Positions 42,958 to 52,179 of a DNA stretch of 64,000 nucleotides are shown here, piece by piece. The translations under genes and the position numbers were made by a program. Position 1 is the stretch's first letter; the number at the start of each line of letters is the position of its first letter. Source of the stretch: Janthinobacterium sp. 1_2014MBL_MicDiv (GTDB taxonomy: Bacteria > Pseudomonadota > Gammaproteobacteria > Burkholderiales > Burkholderiaceae_D); assembly GCF_001865675.1 (NCBI RefSeq), contig NZ_CP011319.1, positions 3,162,001 to 3,226,000 on the forward strand, read 5' to 3'. The notes beneath the pieces were generated by a model, which saw only the letters and a program-made list of their open reading frames with translations, was not told where the DNA came from and did no database searches.

Positions 42958-43512
42958 ATGAACGACACCATCCATCCGCCAGCGGCGCCCGCCGGCGCGC
43001 CCCCGGAAGTCAGCTACGTCAACAACGCCGGCCTGGTGCTGTTCCATCCTTTCCTTGAGATGATGTTGCGAAAAATCAATGTGCTGATGCCCGCGGAGCC
43101 TGGCGCGATGCGCGTGCGCAGCGAGGACGGCGCGCGTGCCGTGCACTTGCTGCAATACCTGATCGATGGCAGGAGCGACAGGCCAGGCTCGCAATTGGTG
43201 CTGAACAAGCTGCTGTGCGGCCTGGATCCCGACTTTCCGGCGCCACCCGTGCACCTTGCGGCAGAGGATATGGCGCTCGGCGACCACCTGCTGGCCGCCG
43301 TCATTGGTAACTGGCTCAACATGCAAAAGATGTCGTCAGCGGCCTTGCGCGAAACCTTCCTGCAGCGCGAAGGCCGCCTGGAATGGCGCGACGGGCTTTG
43401 CACGCTGACCGTCCAGCGCAGGACGGTCGACGTGCTGATGAACCAGCTGCCATGGAGCCTTGCCTTCATCGGGCATCCCTGGATGCCGCAGCCCCTGCAC
43501 GTGAGCTGGTAG
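42958..43512 (+). CDS. Stand-alone contractile injection system tape-measure (CIS_TMP) C-terminal domain
   Basis: This 184-residue protein matches the C-terminal core of contractile-injection-system tape-measure proteins known from extracellular injection systems. It has 'VNNAGLVLFHPFLEMML' (about 20-36), 'RAVHLLQYLIDG', 'LVLNKLLCGLD', 'LLAAVIGNWLNMQKMSSAALRETFLQREG' as spaced motifs, 'VDVLMNQLPWSLAFIG' and final 'HPWMPQPLHVSW'. Complete family members are several hundred residues longer at the N-terminus; here only the core domain is present, with its own start 4 bases after hcp. Whether it measures tube length or has been repurposed is unknown. No sheath, baseplate or spike genes of such a system are nearby. 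Confidence 0.72.
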   Translation: MNDTIHPPAAPAGAPPEVSYVNNAGLVLFHPFLEMMLRKINVLMPAEPGAMRVRSEDGARAVHLLQYLIDGRSDRPGSQLVLNKLLCGLDPDFPAPPVHLAAEDMALGDHLLAAVIGNWLNMQKMSSAALRETFLQREGRLEWRDGLCTLTVQRRTVDVLMNQLPWSLAFIGHPWMPQPLHVSW

Positions 43513-43533
43513 GCGCGCGCCGGCCAAAGTTCC

Positions 43534-44925
43534 CTATTCTTCCAGCCCGCCCCCCAGCGCCTTGTACAAGGCCACGGCCGACTTGAACTGGTCGCGCCGC
43601 ACGTCGAGCAGGGTTTGCCGCGCCGCATACGCCTGGCGCTGCGCGTCGAGCAATTCCAGGCGGCTGTCCTGGCCCGCGTCGTAGCGCAGCTGCGACAGGC
43701 GCTGGCGCTGCTGCGCCGCCGCCACCACGCGCTGCTGGGCGTCGATCTGCTGCGCATACGTGGCGCTGCCGGCCAGGCCGTCGCGCACTTCGCGGAAAGC
43801 CGCCTCGATCGCCTGTTCGTACTGCAGCACGGCCACGTCCTTGCGCAGCTGCGACAGGCGCAGTTCCGCGCGCAGCTGGCCGCCCTGGAACAGCGGCTGC
43901 GTGAGCTGGGGCGCGAACGACCAGCTGCGCGCGCTGCCACGGAACAGGTCGCCGAGCTCCGGGCTGGCCAGGCCTAGCTGCGCCGTCAGCGACAAACGGG
44001 GGAAGAAGGCGGCGCGGGCGGCGCCGATTTCCGCATTCGCCGCCACCAGCGCGTATTCGGCCTGCAGGATGTCGGGACGGCGCGCCAGCAAGTCCGACGG
44101 CAAACCAGGCGGCAGCTGCGTCAGCACGGGCTGGCCGTCGAGGGGATGGCTTGCCGGTAAATCGCCAGGCAGCGGCGCGCCGAGCAGCAATTCCAGGTTG
44201 TTGCGCGCCAGGGCACTGGCCCGCATGCGGGCCTGCACGTCCGCCTCCGCCGTGGCGGCCTGCCCTTGCGCTTGCGCCACGTCCAGGCCACTGCCCTGCT
44301 GCGCGCCATGCAGGCGCTGCGTCAGAACCAGCGCCTGGCGCCAGTCGGCCAGGGTTTGCCGCGCCAGCGCCAGCTGCTCTTCCGCCAGTCGCTGTTCCAG
44401 GTAGGCATCGGCCACGCCGCCGATCAGGGCCATGCGCGCGGCGCGCTGGCCCTGCTCCGTGGCCAGGTAGCGCGCAAACGCGGCGTCCGACAAGGAACGC
44501 AGGCGGCCAAACAGGTCGATCTCGAACGCGCTCATGGCGACGCCGGCCGAAAACTGGCTTTGTACCGCGTGATTTTGTCCCGCGCCATCGGCAGCGCGCT
44601 GGCGCGTGCCGCCGCCGTTGAGGCCAATGGCGGGATAGCGGCCCGCATCCTGGATCTGGTACTGGGCCCGCACGGCTTCCACGTTGAGCGATGCCACGCG
44701 CAAGTCGCGGTTGTTTTCCAGCGCCAGCGCGACGAGGCGCTGCAGGCGCGCATCGAGCAGCATCTGGCGCCAGCCCAGGTCGGCGGCGGTGCCGGCCATG
44801 CCTGCCGCCGACGGCGCCGCCGCTTCATAACTGGCGGGGATGGGCGGCGCCGGCTTGACCAGCGGCGGCGTCAATGAACACGCCGACAACAGCGCGGCGA
44901 CGGGTAACAGATAAAACCAACGCAT
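43534..44925 (-). CDS. RND efflux outer membrane factor, NodT/OprM-like lipoprotein
   Basis: This 463-residue outer-membrane channel has a lipobox LLSAC (about residues 12-16) and the duplicated TolC-type helical repeats of the NodT family. Recognisable stretches are 'LAGLA'-type strands around 'FEIDLFGRLRSLSDAAFARYLA', 'RRPDILQAEYALVAANAEIGAARAAFFPRLSL' (as spaced segments) and a second repeat near the C-terminus. It completes the tripartite pump as the exit duct. Its ATG overlaps the stop of the RND pump gene (TAATG), so it is the third gene of the operon. Confidence 0.88.
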   Translation of the reverse strand: MRWFYLLPVAALLSACSLTPPLVKPAPPIPASYEAAAPSAAGMAGTAADLGWRQMLLDARLQRLVALALENNRDLRVASLNVEAVRAQYQIQDAGRYPAIGLNGGGTRQRAADGAGQNHAVQSQFSAGVAMSAFEIDLFGRLRSLSDAAFARYLATEQGQRAARMALIGGVADAYLEQRLAEEQLALARQTLADWRQALVLTQRLHGAQQGSGLDVAQAQGQAATAEADVQARMRASALARNNLELLLGAPLPGDLPASHPLDGQPVLTQLPPGLPSDLLARRPDILQAEYALVAANAEIGAARAAFFPRLSLTAQLGLASPELGDLFRGSARSWSFAPQLTQPLFQGGQLRAELRLSQLRKDVAVLQYEQAIEAAFREVRDGLAGSATYAQQIDAQQRVVAAAQQRQRLSQLRYDAGQDSRLELLDAQRQAYAARQTLLDVRRDQFKSAVALYKALGGGLEE

Positions 44926-47900
44926 TACGACTCTCCTTCCACCGCCTTGGCGGCGGTGTGACTATTGCGTTTCTTGACATAGCTGCCCACCTTGTCGACG
45001 GCGCCCAGCACCACGACAAAGAACACGGGCACGAAAAACACGGCCAGCACGGTGGCGGTGATCATGCCGCCGAACACGCCCGTGCCGATCGCGTGCTGGG
45101 TTTCCGCGCTGGCGCCCGTGGCCAGCATCAGCGGCACGACACCCAGCGCGAACGCCAGCGAGGTCATCAAGATCGGGCGCAGGCGCAGCCTGGCCGCTTC
45201 CACCGTCGCCTCGACCAGTCCCTTGCCCTGCGCCTGCAGCTGGCGCGCATATTCGACGATCAGGATGGCATTCTTCGCCGACAGGCCGATGATCGTGATC
45301 ATGCCGACCTTGAAGAACACGTCGTTCGGCATGCCGCGCATCATCACGGCCAGCACGGCGCCGAGCAAGCCCAGCGGCACCACCAGCATGACGGAGACGG
45401 GAATCGACCAGCTTTCATACAGGGCCGCCAGCACGAGGAAGACCACCAGCATCGACAGCGCCATCAGCATCGGCGCTTGCGAGGCCGATTCCTTCTCTTG
45501 CAGCGACTGTCCCGTCCACGCCAGCGCGAAGCCGGGCGGCAGCTGTTTCACGAGCCGCTCCATTTCCAGCATGGCGTCGCCGCTGGACACGCCGGGCGCG
45601 GCGCTGCCCGAGATGCGCGCCGCCGGATAGCCGAGGTAGCGCACCAGCTGCAGCGGCGATTCGCTCCACACGGGACGCACCAGCTCGCCCATGGCCACCA
45701 TGCCGCCCGCGTTATTGCGGATGCGCAAGGCCAGCACGTCGTTCAGCTGCATGCGCGCGGGCGCATCGGCCTGGATGATCACCTGCTGCATGCGGCCCGC
45801 ATTGGGGAAGTCGTTGACATAGGTCGACCCCATGGCCGCCGTCAGCATGTCGGCGATGGCCGTAAACGACACGCCCAGCGCTTCGGCCTTGGTGCGGTCG
45901 ATATCGAGGCGCACGCTGGCGCCGGGCGGCAAGCCGTCCGGATACACGCCCGCCACCTTGCTGCTGTGCGCGGCCAGTCCCAGCAGCTGGTTCTGCGCCG
46001 CCTGCAGGGCGGCGACGCCCTGGTTGGCGCGGTCTTGCAGGCGCAGGGAAAAGCCGGACGAGTTGCCCAGTTCATCGATGGCCGGCGGCATCAGGCTCAT
46101 GATCACGCCCTCCTTCGCCTGCGCCATGGCGGCCTGCGCCAGCGCCACTTCTTCCTGCGCCGTGGCGCCGTTGCGCTCCTTCCAGTCCTTCAGCATGGTG
46201 AACGCCAGGCCCGCGTTCGGCCCCGCGCCGGAAAAGCTGAAGCCGAGGATCGACTGGTTCACTTCGATGCCGGGCCGCGTGGCCGTATGCGCCTCGAACT
46301 GCTTGACGACATCGAGCGTGCGCTCCATGGTGGCGTCGGACGGCAGCTGGATCGAGGTGATGAAGTAGCCCTGGTCTTCTTCCGGCAGGAAAGCCGAGGG
46401 CAGCTGCAGGAAGGCCACGCCCAGCGCCGCGACGATGGCGCCGTACACGAACATCGAGCGGCCGGCCCGTTTCAGCATCGCCACCACGCCCTTTTCGTAG
46501 CGGGCCGTCATGCGGTCAAAACAGCGGTCGAACCACAGGAAGAAGCCCTTCTTGTCGTGGTCGTGCGGGCCGATGGGTTTGAGCATGGTGGCGCACAGGG
46601 CCGGCGTCAGGGTCAGCGCCAAAAAGGCAGAGAACAGGATCGAGACGGCCATGGCCAGCGTGAACTGGCGGTAGATCGCGCCGACGGAACCGCTGGCCAG
46701 CGCCATCGGGATGAACACGGCCGTCAGCACCAGCGTGATGCCGACCACGGCGCCCGTGATTTCGCGCATGGCCTTCGACGTCGCTTCCTTCGGCGACAGG
46801 CCCTCGGTCGCCATCAAGCGCTCGACCGCTTCCACCACCACGATGGCGTCATCGACGATGATGCCGATGGCCAACACCATGCCGAACATGGTCAGCACGT
46901 TGATGGAGTAGCCGGCCAGCAGCATCACGGTAAATGTCCCCATCAGGGCGATCGGCGCGACGATGGCGGGAATCAGGGTATAGCGTATCTTTTGCAGGAA
47001 CAGGTACATGACGAGGAACACCAGCACCATCGCTTCGAGCAGGGTGACGATGACCTTTTCAATCGAGATTTTCACGAACGGCGCCGTATCGAACGGCACC
47101 GAATACTTGATCCCGGCCGGCATGGTGTGCGCCAGTTCGGCCATGCGCGCGCGCACGGCGGCCGCCGTCTGCACGGCGTTGGCGCCCGGCGACAGCATGA
47201 TGGCGGCGCCCGAAGCGGCCTGGCCGTTTTCGCGGATGCTGAAATTGAAGCTTTGCGCGCCCAGCGAGACGCGCGCCACGTCGCCGATGGTCACTTTCGA
47301 GCCGTCCGCATTCGCCCGCAGCACGATGGCGGCAAATTCTGCCGGCGTCTGCAGCTGGCCCTGCACCGTCAGCGGGATGGTCACGCGCTGGCCCTCCACG
47401 GCCGGCGAATCGCCGAGGCGGCCCGGGGCGATCTGCGCATTTTGCTGCGCCACGGCCGCCGTGATGTCGCCCATGGCGATGTTGTAGGACACCAGCTTGG
47501 CCGGGTCGACCCAGATGCGCATGGCCCGCTCGGAACCGAACAGCTGCACCTTGCCCACGCCGGGAATGCGGCGCAGCTCTTCCGTCACGTTGCGCGCCAG
47601 GTAGTCGCCCAGCGCCACTTCATCGTGGGCGCCATTGTCGGAGATCAGACTGACGATCATCAGGAAGCCGGACGACGCCGATTCCACGGTCAGGCCATTT
47701 TGCCGCACGGCCTGCGGCAGGCGCGGCTCGATGGCTTTCAGGCGGTTTTGCACGTCCACCTGGGCCATTTCCGGATTCGTGCCCGGCTGGAAGGTGACGG
47801 TGATCGACGCCGACCCCGAGGTATCGGTGGACGACTCGAAATACAGCAGGTGCTTGACGCCGGACAGTTCGCGTTCGATCAGGCCCACCACGGAATCGTT

Positions 47901-48071
47901 CATGGTTTGCGGCGTGGCGCCGGGATAGTTGGCGCTGATGCTGACGCTGGGCGGCGCCACCGAGGGGAAGCGCGCAATCGGCAATTGCGGTATGGCGATC
48001 AGTCCGAACAGGACGATGAAGACCGCCACCACCCACGCAAAGACGGGGCGGTTGATGAAAAATTGAGGCAT
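44925..48071 (-). CDS. RND multidrug efflux inner-membrane pump, AcrB/AdeB-like (HAE1)
   Basis: This 1048-residue protein has the full HAE1 architecture: TM1, a large porter/docking periplasmic domain, TM2-6, a second periplasmic domain and TM7-12. The proton-relay aspartate pair of TM4 is present in 'GIIVDDAIVVVEAVERLM', and the TM10 lysine in 'GLSAKNAILIVEYARQL'. The 'FIPMALASGSVGAIYRQF' loop is also typical. It exports drugs, dyes or detergents by proton antiport. It lies 41 bases after the adaptor gene and overlaps the outer-membrane factor gene. The divergent AdeRS-like two-component system probably controls it, as in Acinetobacter adeRS-adeABC. Confidence 0.92.
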   Translation of the reverse strand: MPQFFINRPVFAWVVAVFIVLFGLIAIPQLPIARFPSVAPPSVSISANYPGATPQTMNDSVVGLIERELSGVKHLLYFESSTDTSGSASITVTFQPGTNPEMAQVDVQNRLKAIEPRLPQAVRQNGLTVESASSGFLMIVSLISDNGAHDEVALGDYLARNVTEELRRIPGVGKVQLFGSERAMRIWVDPAKLVSYNIAMGDITAAVAQQNAQIAPGRLGDSPAVEGQRVTIPLTVQGQLQTPAEFAAIVLRANADGSKVTIGDVARVSLGAQSFNFSIRENGQAASGAAIMLSPGANAVQTAAAVRARMAELAHTMPAGIKYSVPFDTAPFVKISIEKVIVTLLEAMVLVFLVMYLFLQKIRYTLIPAIVAPIALMGTFTVMLLAGYSINVLTMFGMVLAIGIIVDDAIVVVEAVERLMATEGLSPKEATSKAMREITGAVVGITLVLTAVFIPMALASGSVGAIYRQFTLAMAVSILFSAFLALTLTPALCATMLKPIGPHDHDKKGFFLWFDRCFDRMTARYEKGVVAMLKRAGRSMFVYGAIVAALGVAFLQLPSAFLPEEDQGYFITSIQLPSDATMERTLDVVKQFEAHTATRPGIEVNQSILGFSFSGAGPNAGLAFTMLKDWKERNGATAQEEVALAQAAMAQAKEGVIMSLMPPAIDELGNSSGFSLRLQDRANQGVAALQAAQNQLLGLAAHSSKVAGVYPDGLPPGASVRLDIDRTKAEALGVSFTAIADMLTAAMGSTYVNDFPNAGRMQQVIIQADAPARMQLNDVLALRIRNNAGGMVAMGELVRPVWSESPLQLVRYLGYPAARISGSAAPGVSSGDAMLEMERLVKQLPPGFALAWTGQSLQEKESASQAPMLMALSMLVVFLVLAALYESWSIPVSVMLVVPLGLLGAVLAVMMRGMPNDVFFKVGMITIIGLSAKNAILIVEYARQLQAQGKGLVEATVEAARLRLRPILMTSLAFALGVVPLMLATGASAETQHAIGTGVFGGMITATVLAVFFVPVFFVVVLGAVDKVGSYVKKRNSHTAAKAVEGES

Positions 48072-48112
48072 GTAATTAAACTTTCAACAAGTACGCTTTC
48101 AATGAATACGGA

Positions 48113-49279
48113 TCAACGCGTCTTGGCGGCAGCAGCGCTTGCCACGACGGCTGGCTTCCACGGTTGCGGCGCGGCCGTGGCGCCCGGCTGCAGGCGTTCC
48201 TGGCCTTCGATGACGACGGTTTCGCCCGCCTTCAGTCCGCCGTTGACCACATACTGGTGGTTGACGACGTCGCCCACGGCGATCGGTTTCAGGCTGGCCT
48301 TGTTCGTGCCATCGAGCACCCAGGCCTGCGCCTGGCCATCGCTGCTGCGCAAGACGGCCTGCTGCGGCACGAGCACGCCGTCGGCCTGCACGGCGCGGGC
48401 GATGCGCGCGCGCACGAACATCCCCGGCAAGAGCTGGCGCTGCGGATTGTCGACCAGCACGCGGATGGTGGCGTCTCCCGTGCCCGCATCGATGCTGATG
48501 CCGGAGAACAGGATGCGTCCCGTGACGGGATGCGGCCGGCCATCGGCACCGAGGATGGTCACGGGCAGCTTGTCGGCGCCGCCCGTACCGTCCGAACCTG
48601 CGGCCTGCAGCGCGGCCAGCGCGGCGGCCGGCTGGCGCACGTCGACATACACCTTGTCGATCTGCTGGATGCGCGCCATCGGCGCCGCGTCCGCCAGGCC
48701 AACGAGCGCGCCCTCGGTCACCAGTTCGGAGCCGATGCGCCCGGCAATCGGCGCCTCGATGCTGGCAAAGGCCAGGTCCAGGCGGCGCCGCGCCAGGGTC
48801 GCGCGCGACTGCGCCACGGTGGCCACGGCTTGCTCGCGCTGCGCCACGGCGTCGTCATACGCCTGGCGGCTGATGGCGTCCGCCTCGACCAGCGGCTTCA
48901 GGCGCTCGGCCTGGCTGCTGGCGCGGTTCGCCGTGGCCACCGCATGCTGCAGGGCGGCGGCGGCCGAATCGACGTCGGCCTGGAATGGCGCCGGATTGAG
49001 CTGGAACAGCTTCTGCCCCGCCTTCACGTCGGCGCCCTGCTCGAACTGGCGGCGCAGCACGATGCCGCCCACCTGCGGGCGGATGTCGGCCGTGCGGAAC
49101 GCGGCCACCCTGCCCGGCAATTCGTCGCTGAGCACCACGGGCGCGGCGTGCAGCTTGAGCACCGTCACGGCGGCAGGCGGCGCGGCCCCTTCCTCGGGCG
49201 CGGGCTGGGAACAGGCGGCCAGGCTGAGCAGCGCCGCGGTAATCAAACTATTTTTCCTGGTGAAGTACTTTACTGGCAT
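48113..49279 (-). CDS. RND efflux periplasmic adaptor (membrane fusion) lipoprotein
   Basis: This 388-residue adaptor has a lipobox (SLAACS, about 19-24) and a lipoyl/barrel-sandwich half (about 55-90, with IRPQVGGIVLRRQFEQGADVKAGQ read in parts). An alpha-helical hairpin of about 65 residues, a beta-barrel domain with 'APIAGRIG', and a membrane-proximal domain follow. It belongs to the AcrA/MexA family and links pump and channel. It is the first gene of the minus-strand operon, divergent from the response regulator gene across a 133-base gap. Confidence 0.89.
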   Translation of the reverse strand: MPVKYFTRKNSLITAALLSLAACSQPAPEEGAAPPAAVTVLKLHAAPVVLSDELPGRVAAFRTADIRPQVGGIVLRRQFEQGADVKAGQKLFQLNPAPFQADVDSAAAALQHAVATANRASSQAERLKPLVEADAISRQAYDDAVAQREQAVATVAQSRATLARRRLDLAFASIEAPIAGRIGSELVTEGALVGLADAAPMARIQQIDKVYVDVRQPAAALAALQAAGSDGTGGADKLPVTILGADGRPHPVTGRILFSGISIDAGTGDATIRVLVDNPQRQLLPGMFVRARIARAVQADGVLVPQQAVLRSSDGQAQAWVLDGTNKASLKPIAVGDVVNHQYVVNGGLKAGETVVIEGQERLQPGATAAPQPWKPAVVASAAAAKTR

Positions 49280-49400
49280 GACTTTTCTCTATGGCTGATC
49301 CCAACCGGCGGTCCGGTCGACAGATAACCAGAGCATAAAAGGCCAGCATGGATGTTCCGTCAAAGAAATGTGGAGATTCGATGGAGAGCGCGAAGAATGC

Positions 49401-49413
49401 TAGACTATTTGCA
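49401..49413 (+). promoter_or_regulatory. Extended -10 promoter candidate placing the start at the AUG
   Basis: TGCTAGACT (TG extension at 49398-49399, TAGACT at 49401-49406) would start transcription about 7 bases downstream, that is, at the ATG of the response-regulator gene. No ribosome-binding site is visible before that ATG, which would fit a leaderless mRNA. Confidence 0.35.
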
Positions 49414-50162
49414 TGAACTATCTCCACAGCTCCAGCCAACCATCGTTCCTTGCCACCACCCCGCCCGCCGCCCTCGTCCTGATCGCCGAAGATGAACCGC
49501 AGATCGCCCGCATCCTGGCCGGCTACCTCGAGCGCGACGGCTACCGCACGGCTTTCGCGCTGGACGGGCGCGAAGCGCTGAACCAGCACCTGGCGCTGGC
49601 GCCGGACCTGCTGCTGCTCGACGTGCAGATGCCGCAGGTCGACGGCTGGGGCGTGCTGACGGAAGTGCGGCGGCGCGGCGAGACCCCCGTCATCATGCTG
49701 ACGGCGCGCGACCAGGACGCCGACAAGCTGGCCGCCCTGCGCGTGGGCGCCGACGACTACATCATCAAGCCCTTCAATCCGGCCGAAGTGGTGGCCCGCG
49801 TGGCCGCCGTGCTGCGCCGTTCGCGCGTGCGCCATCACCCGGTCGGCGGCCAGCGCCTGCGCTGCGGCCCCATCGATATCGACCAGGAAACCTATGTGGC
49901 CAGCGTGCTGCGCCACGGCACGCCCGTGCCGCTGAGCCTGACCCTGACGGAATTTCGCCTGCTGGCGCACCTGGCGCGCACGCCGCGCCGCGTCTGCAGC
50001 CGCCTGGAACTGCTGGAAGCGTGCATGCCTGAAAGCAATTCGCTGGAACGCACGGTGGACAGCCATGTCAGCAAGCTGCGCAAGAAGCTCGAGGAAGCCG
50101 GCGTCATGAACATGCCGGCCAGCCTGCGCGGCGTCGGCTACCGCCTGGAAAGCGACGCCTGA
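49413..50162 (+). CDS. OmpR-family response regulator, AdeR/BaeR-like
   Basis: This 249-residue regulator has a receiver domain (about 20-135) with phospho-acceptor D70 in LLLLDVQMPQVDGWG, acidic pocket EDE (26-28) and lysine in DDYIIKPFNP. A winged-helix DNA-binding domain follows (about 150-247), with 'TLTEFRLLAHLARTP' and 'LERTVDSHVSKLRKKLEEAG'. These segments closely recall Acinetobacter AdeR. It is divergent from a three-gene RND pump operon and overlaps its kinase gene (TGATG). It therefore probably activates or represses the pump. No alternative start is available in the first 25 codons. Confidence 0.88.
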   Translation: MNYLHSSSQPSFLATTPPAALVLIAEDEPQIARILAGYLERDGYRTAFALDGREALNQHLALAPDLLLLDVQMPQVDGWGVLTEVRRRGETPVIMLTARDQDADKLAALRVGADDYIIKPFNPAEVVARVAAVLRRSRVRHHPVGGQRLRCGPIDIDQETYVASVLRHGTPVPLSLTLTEFRLLAHLARTPRRVCSRLELLEACMPESNSLERTVDSHVSKLRKKLEEAGVMNMPASLRGVGYRLESDA

Positions 50163-51247
50163 TGCGCTTTACCGGCCTGAACCGGCAGATCGTGCTGTCG
50201 ATGTCCGTGCTGATGGTGTGCAGCATCCTGCTCATCTGGATCGGTTCCTGGATCTTCTTTGCCGTCGCCTTCAAGATCGATCCCGGCATGCTGTCCGAGC
50301 CGGACGACTGGTCGCCGACGACGGCGGAATGGCTGTGGATCTTTGCCATCACCATCTTCGGCTTGCTGCTGGCCGCCTTCTTTGCCATCAAGCTCGCTTC
50401 GCGTATTTTAAAACCGATCAATTCCGTGATGGACAGCGTGCGCCGCGTGGCCCATGGCGACCTGTCCGCGCGCGCTTTCGCGGGCGACCGCAGCCTGGGC
50501 GAAACGGCCATGCTGGTCGATGACTTCAACAGCATGGCCGAACGCCTGCAGCGGGCGGCCAAGGAAAGCGAAACGTGGAACGCGGCCATCGCGCACGAAC
50601 TGCGCACGCCCGTGACCATCCTGCGCGGCACCCTGCAAGGCGTCGTCGATGGCGTCTTCAAGCCCGAGGAAGTGCCGTTTTCCAGCCTGCTGGCGCAAGT
50701 CGAGGACCTGGGCCGCCTGATCGAGGACTTGCGCACCCTGAGCCTGGCCGACAGCGGCTACATGCAGCTGCGCATGGCGTGGACGGACCTGACCCTGGAA
50801 ATCGAGGAAGTGGGCCGCCTGCTGGCGCCGGACATGGAAGCGGCCGGCTTTGTGCTGCAATTGCAGCTGTCCGACCATCCCGTCTGCTGCGACGCGGCGC
50901 GCATCCGGCAAATCGTGCTGGCCCTGCTCGACAACGCGCGCCGCTATGCGCATCCGGGGCTGCTGCGCGTGCGCACCCGCGTGCAGGCCGGCCAGTATTT
51001 CCTCAGCGTCGAGGATGCGGGTCCCGGCATCCCGGACGAACTGGCGCCGCATGTGTTCGAGGCGTTCCGCCGCGGCGACAGCGCGCGGGTCGACCTGCAC
51101 GCGGGCAGCGGCCTGGGACTGGCCGTGGTCGAGGCCATCGCCCGCGCGCACGGCGGCAGCGCGGCCTGCGCCCGCGGCGCGGCAGGCGGCACCCTGTTTA
51201 CAGTGAAATGGCCGGTCGAGCATGGCGCGCCGCCAGCCGCTGGCTGA
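50162..51247 (+). CDS. Sensor histidine kinase, AdeS/BaeS-like
   Basis: This 361-residue kinase has TM1 (about 10-37), a short periplasmic loop, TM2 (about 57-77), a HAMP linker and a HisKA domain with phospho-acceptor H145 in NAAIAHELRTPVTIL. An ATPase domain follows, with N-box 'LALLDNARRYA', G1 'VEDAGPGIPDEL' and G2 'GSGLGLAVVEAI'. The 'GVFKPEEVPFSSLLAQVEDLGRLIEDLRTLSL' region (read in parts) closely resembles AdeS. Its ATG overlaps the response-regulator stop as TGATG. The small periplasmic loop suggests sensing of membrane or periplasmic stress. Confidence 0.88.
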   Translation: MRFTGLNRQIVLSMSVLMVCSILLIWIGSWIFFAVAFKIDPGMLSEPDDWSPTTAEWLWIFAITIFGLLLAAFFAIKLASRILKPINSVMDSVRRVAHGDLSARAFAGDRSLGETAMLVDDFNSMAERLQRAAKESETWNAAIAHELRTPVTILRGTLQGVVDGVFKPEEVPFSSLLAQVEDLGRLIEDLRTLSLADSGYMQLRMAWTDLTLEIEEVGRLLAPDMEAAGFVLQLQLSDHPVCCDAARIRQIVLALLDNARRYAHPGLLRVRTRVQAGQYFLSVEDAGPGIPDELAPHVFEAFRRGDSARVDLHAGSGLGLAVVEAIARAHGGSAACARGAAGGTLFTVKWPVEHGAPPAAG

Positions 51248-51256
51248 GCACGCCGG

Positions 51257-52147
51257 CTACGCGCCGCCGTCCGCGCGCAGCATGTCGACAAAGGCGCGCA
51301 ACACGGCCGGCATCTGCCGCCGGCTCGGGTAGTACAGGAAGTAACGGGGCGGCGGCGGCAACCAGCCTTCCAGCACGCACGCCAGCCGCCCGGCCGCGAT
51401 GTCCGCGCGCGCATCGGCCTCGTACACATACGCCAGCCCGGCGCCGTCGCGGGCCGCGCGCAGCATCAGCTCATCGTCGTCAAATACCAGCGGGCCGCCG
51501 ACGGCGATGCTGACGCCCTCGCCGGCCTGTTCGAACTCCCACGCATACTCGCGCCCGCTGGGAAAGCGCCGGACAATGCAGGCATGCGCCAGCAGCGCGC
51601 GCGGCGTGGCCGGCGCGCCATGGGCCGCCAGATAGGCCGGCGACGCCACCACCACGAAAGGCTGCGGCGCACCCACGGGCACGGCGATCATGTCCGCCGC
51701 CACGTACTCGCCGAAGCGGATGCCCGCATCGAAGCCGTCGCGCACGATATCGATCATGCCGTCATCGGTGACCAGCTCGACCTGCACGCGCGGATGGCGC
51801 GCCACGAACGACGCCAGCATGGGCCCCAGCAGCAGCCGGGCGGCCGGGCGCGGCACGTTCAGGCGCAGCTTGCCTGCAGGAACATCCTGCAGCGTGCTCA
51901 AGTCCAGCAAGGCATCCGTGATTTCGCGCATGGCCGGTTCCAGCCGCGCCAGCAGCTGCTGCCCCGCCTGCGTCGGCGTGACGCTGCGCGTGCTGCGGTT
52001 CAGCAGGCGCACGCCCAGGCGCTCTTCCAGCGCGCGCAGCGCATGGCTGAGGGCGGAAGCGGACACGCCGCGCTCCAGCGCCGCCTTGCGAAAGCTGCGC
52101 AGGCGGGCGACGGCGGCAAAAGCCGTCAATTCATTCAGGTCGGCCAT
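51257..52147 (-). CDS. LysR-family transcriptional regulator
   Basis: This 296-residue regulator has an N-terminal helix-turn-helix (residues 3-62: ELTAFAAVARLRSFRKAALERGV, SALSHALRALEERL, RLLNRSTRSVTPT). Its effector domain is of the CrgA/YhjC-like branch, with 'GKLRLNVPRPAARLLLGPML' after about residue 90. It is divergent from an aldo/keto reductase gene, which it probably regulates through the palindrome in the shared intergenic region. It converges with the AdeS-like kinase gene, ending 9 bases away. Confidence 0.86.
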   Translation of the reverse strand: MADLNELTAFAAVARLRSFRKAALERGVSASALSHALRALEERLGVRLLNRSTRSVTPTQAGQQLLARLEPAMREITDALLDLSTLQDVPAGKLRLNVPRPAARLLLGPMLASFVARHPRVQVELVTDDGMIDIVRDGFDAGIRFGEYVAADMIAVPVGAPQPFVVVASPAYLAAHGAPATPRALLAHACIVRRFPSGREYAWEFEQAGEGVSIAVGGPLVFDDDELMLRAARDGAGLAYVYEADARADIAAGRLACVLEGWLPPPPRYFLYYPSRRQMPAVLRAFVDMLRADGGA

Positions 52148-52179
52148 TATTCATGAGAAAAATTCAGTAATACATGCAG

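Noticed and set aside
42958..43512. Interpreting the tape-measure gene as a frameshifted remnant of a longer one
   Set aside because: It has its own start 4 bases after hcp and no upstream homologous sequence in other frames; it looks like an intact short gene.
44874..49298. Open reading frame of 1474 codons antisense to the RND operon
   Set aside because: It spans three well-supported genes on the other strand, has shadow-type composition (His/Arg/Gln-rich) and no recognisable motif.
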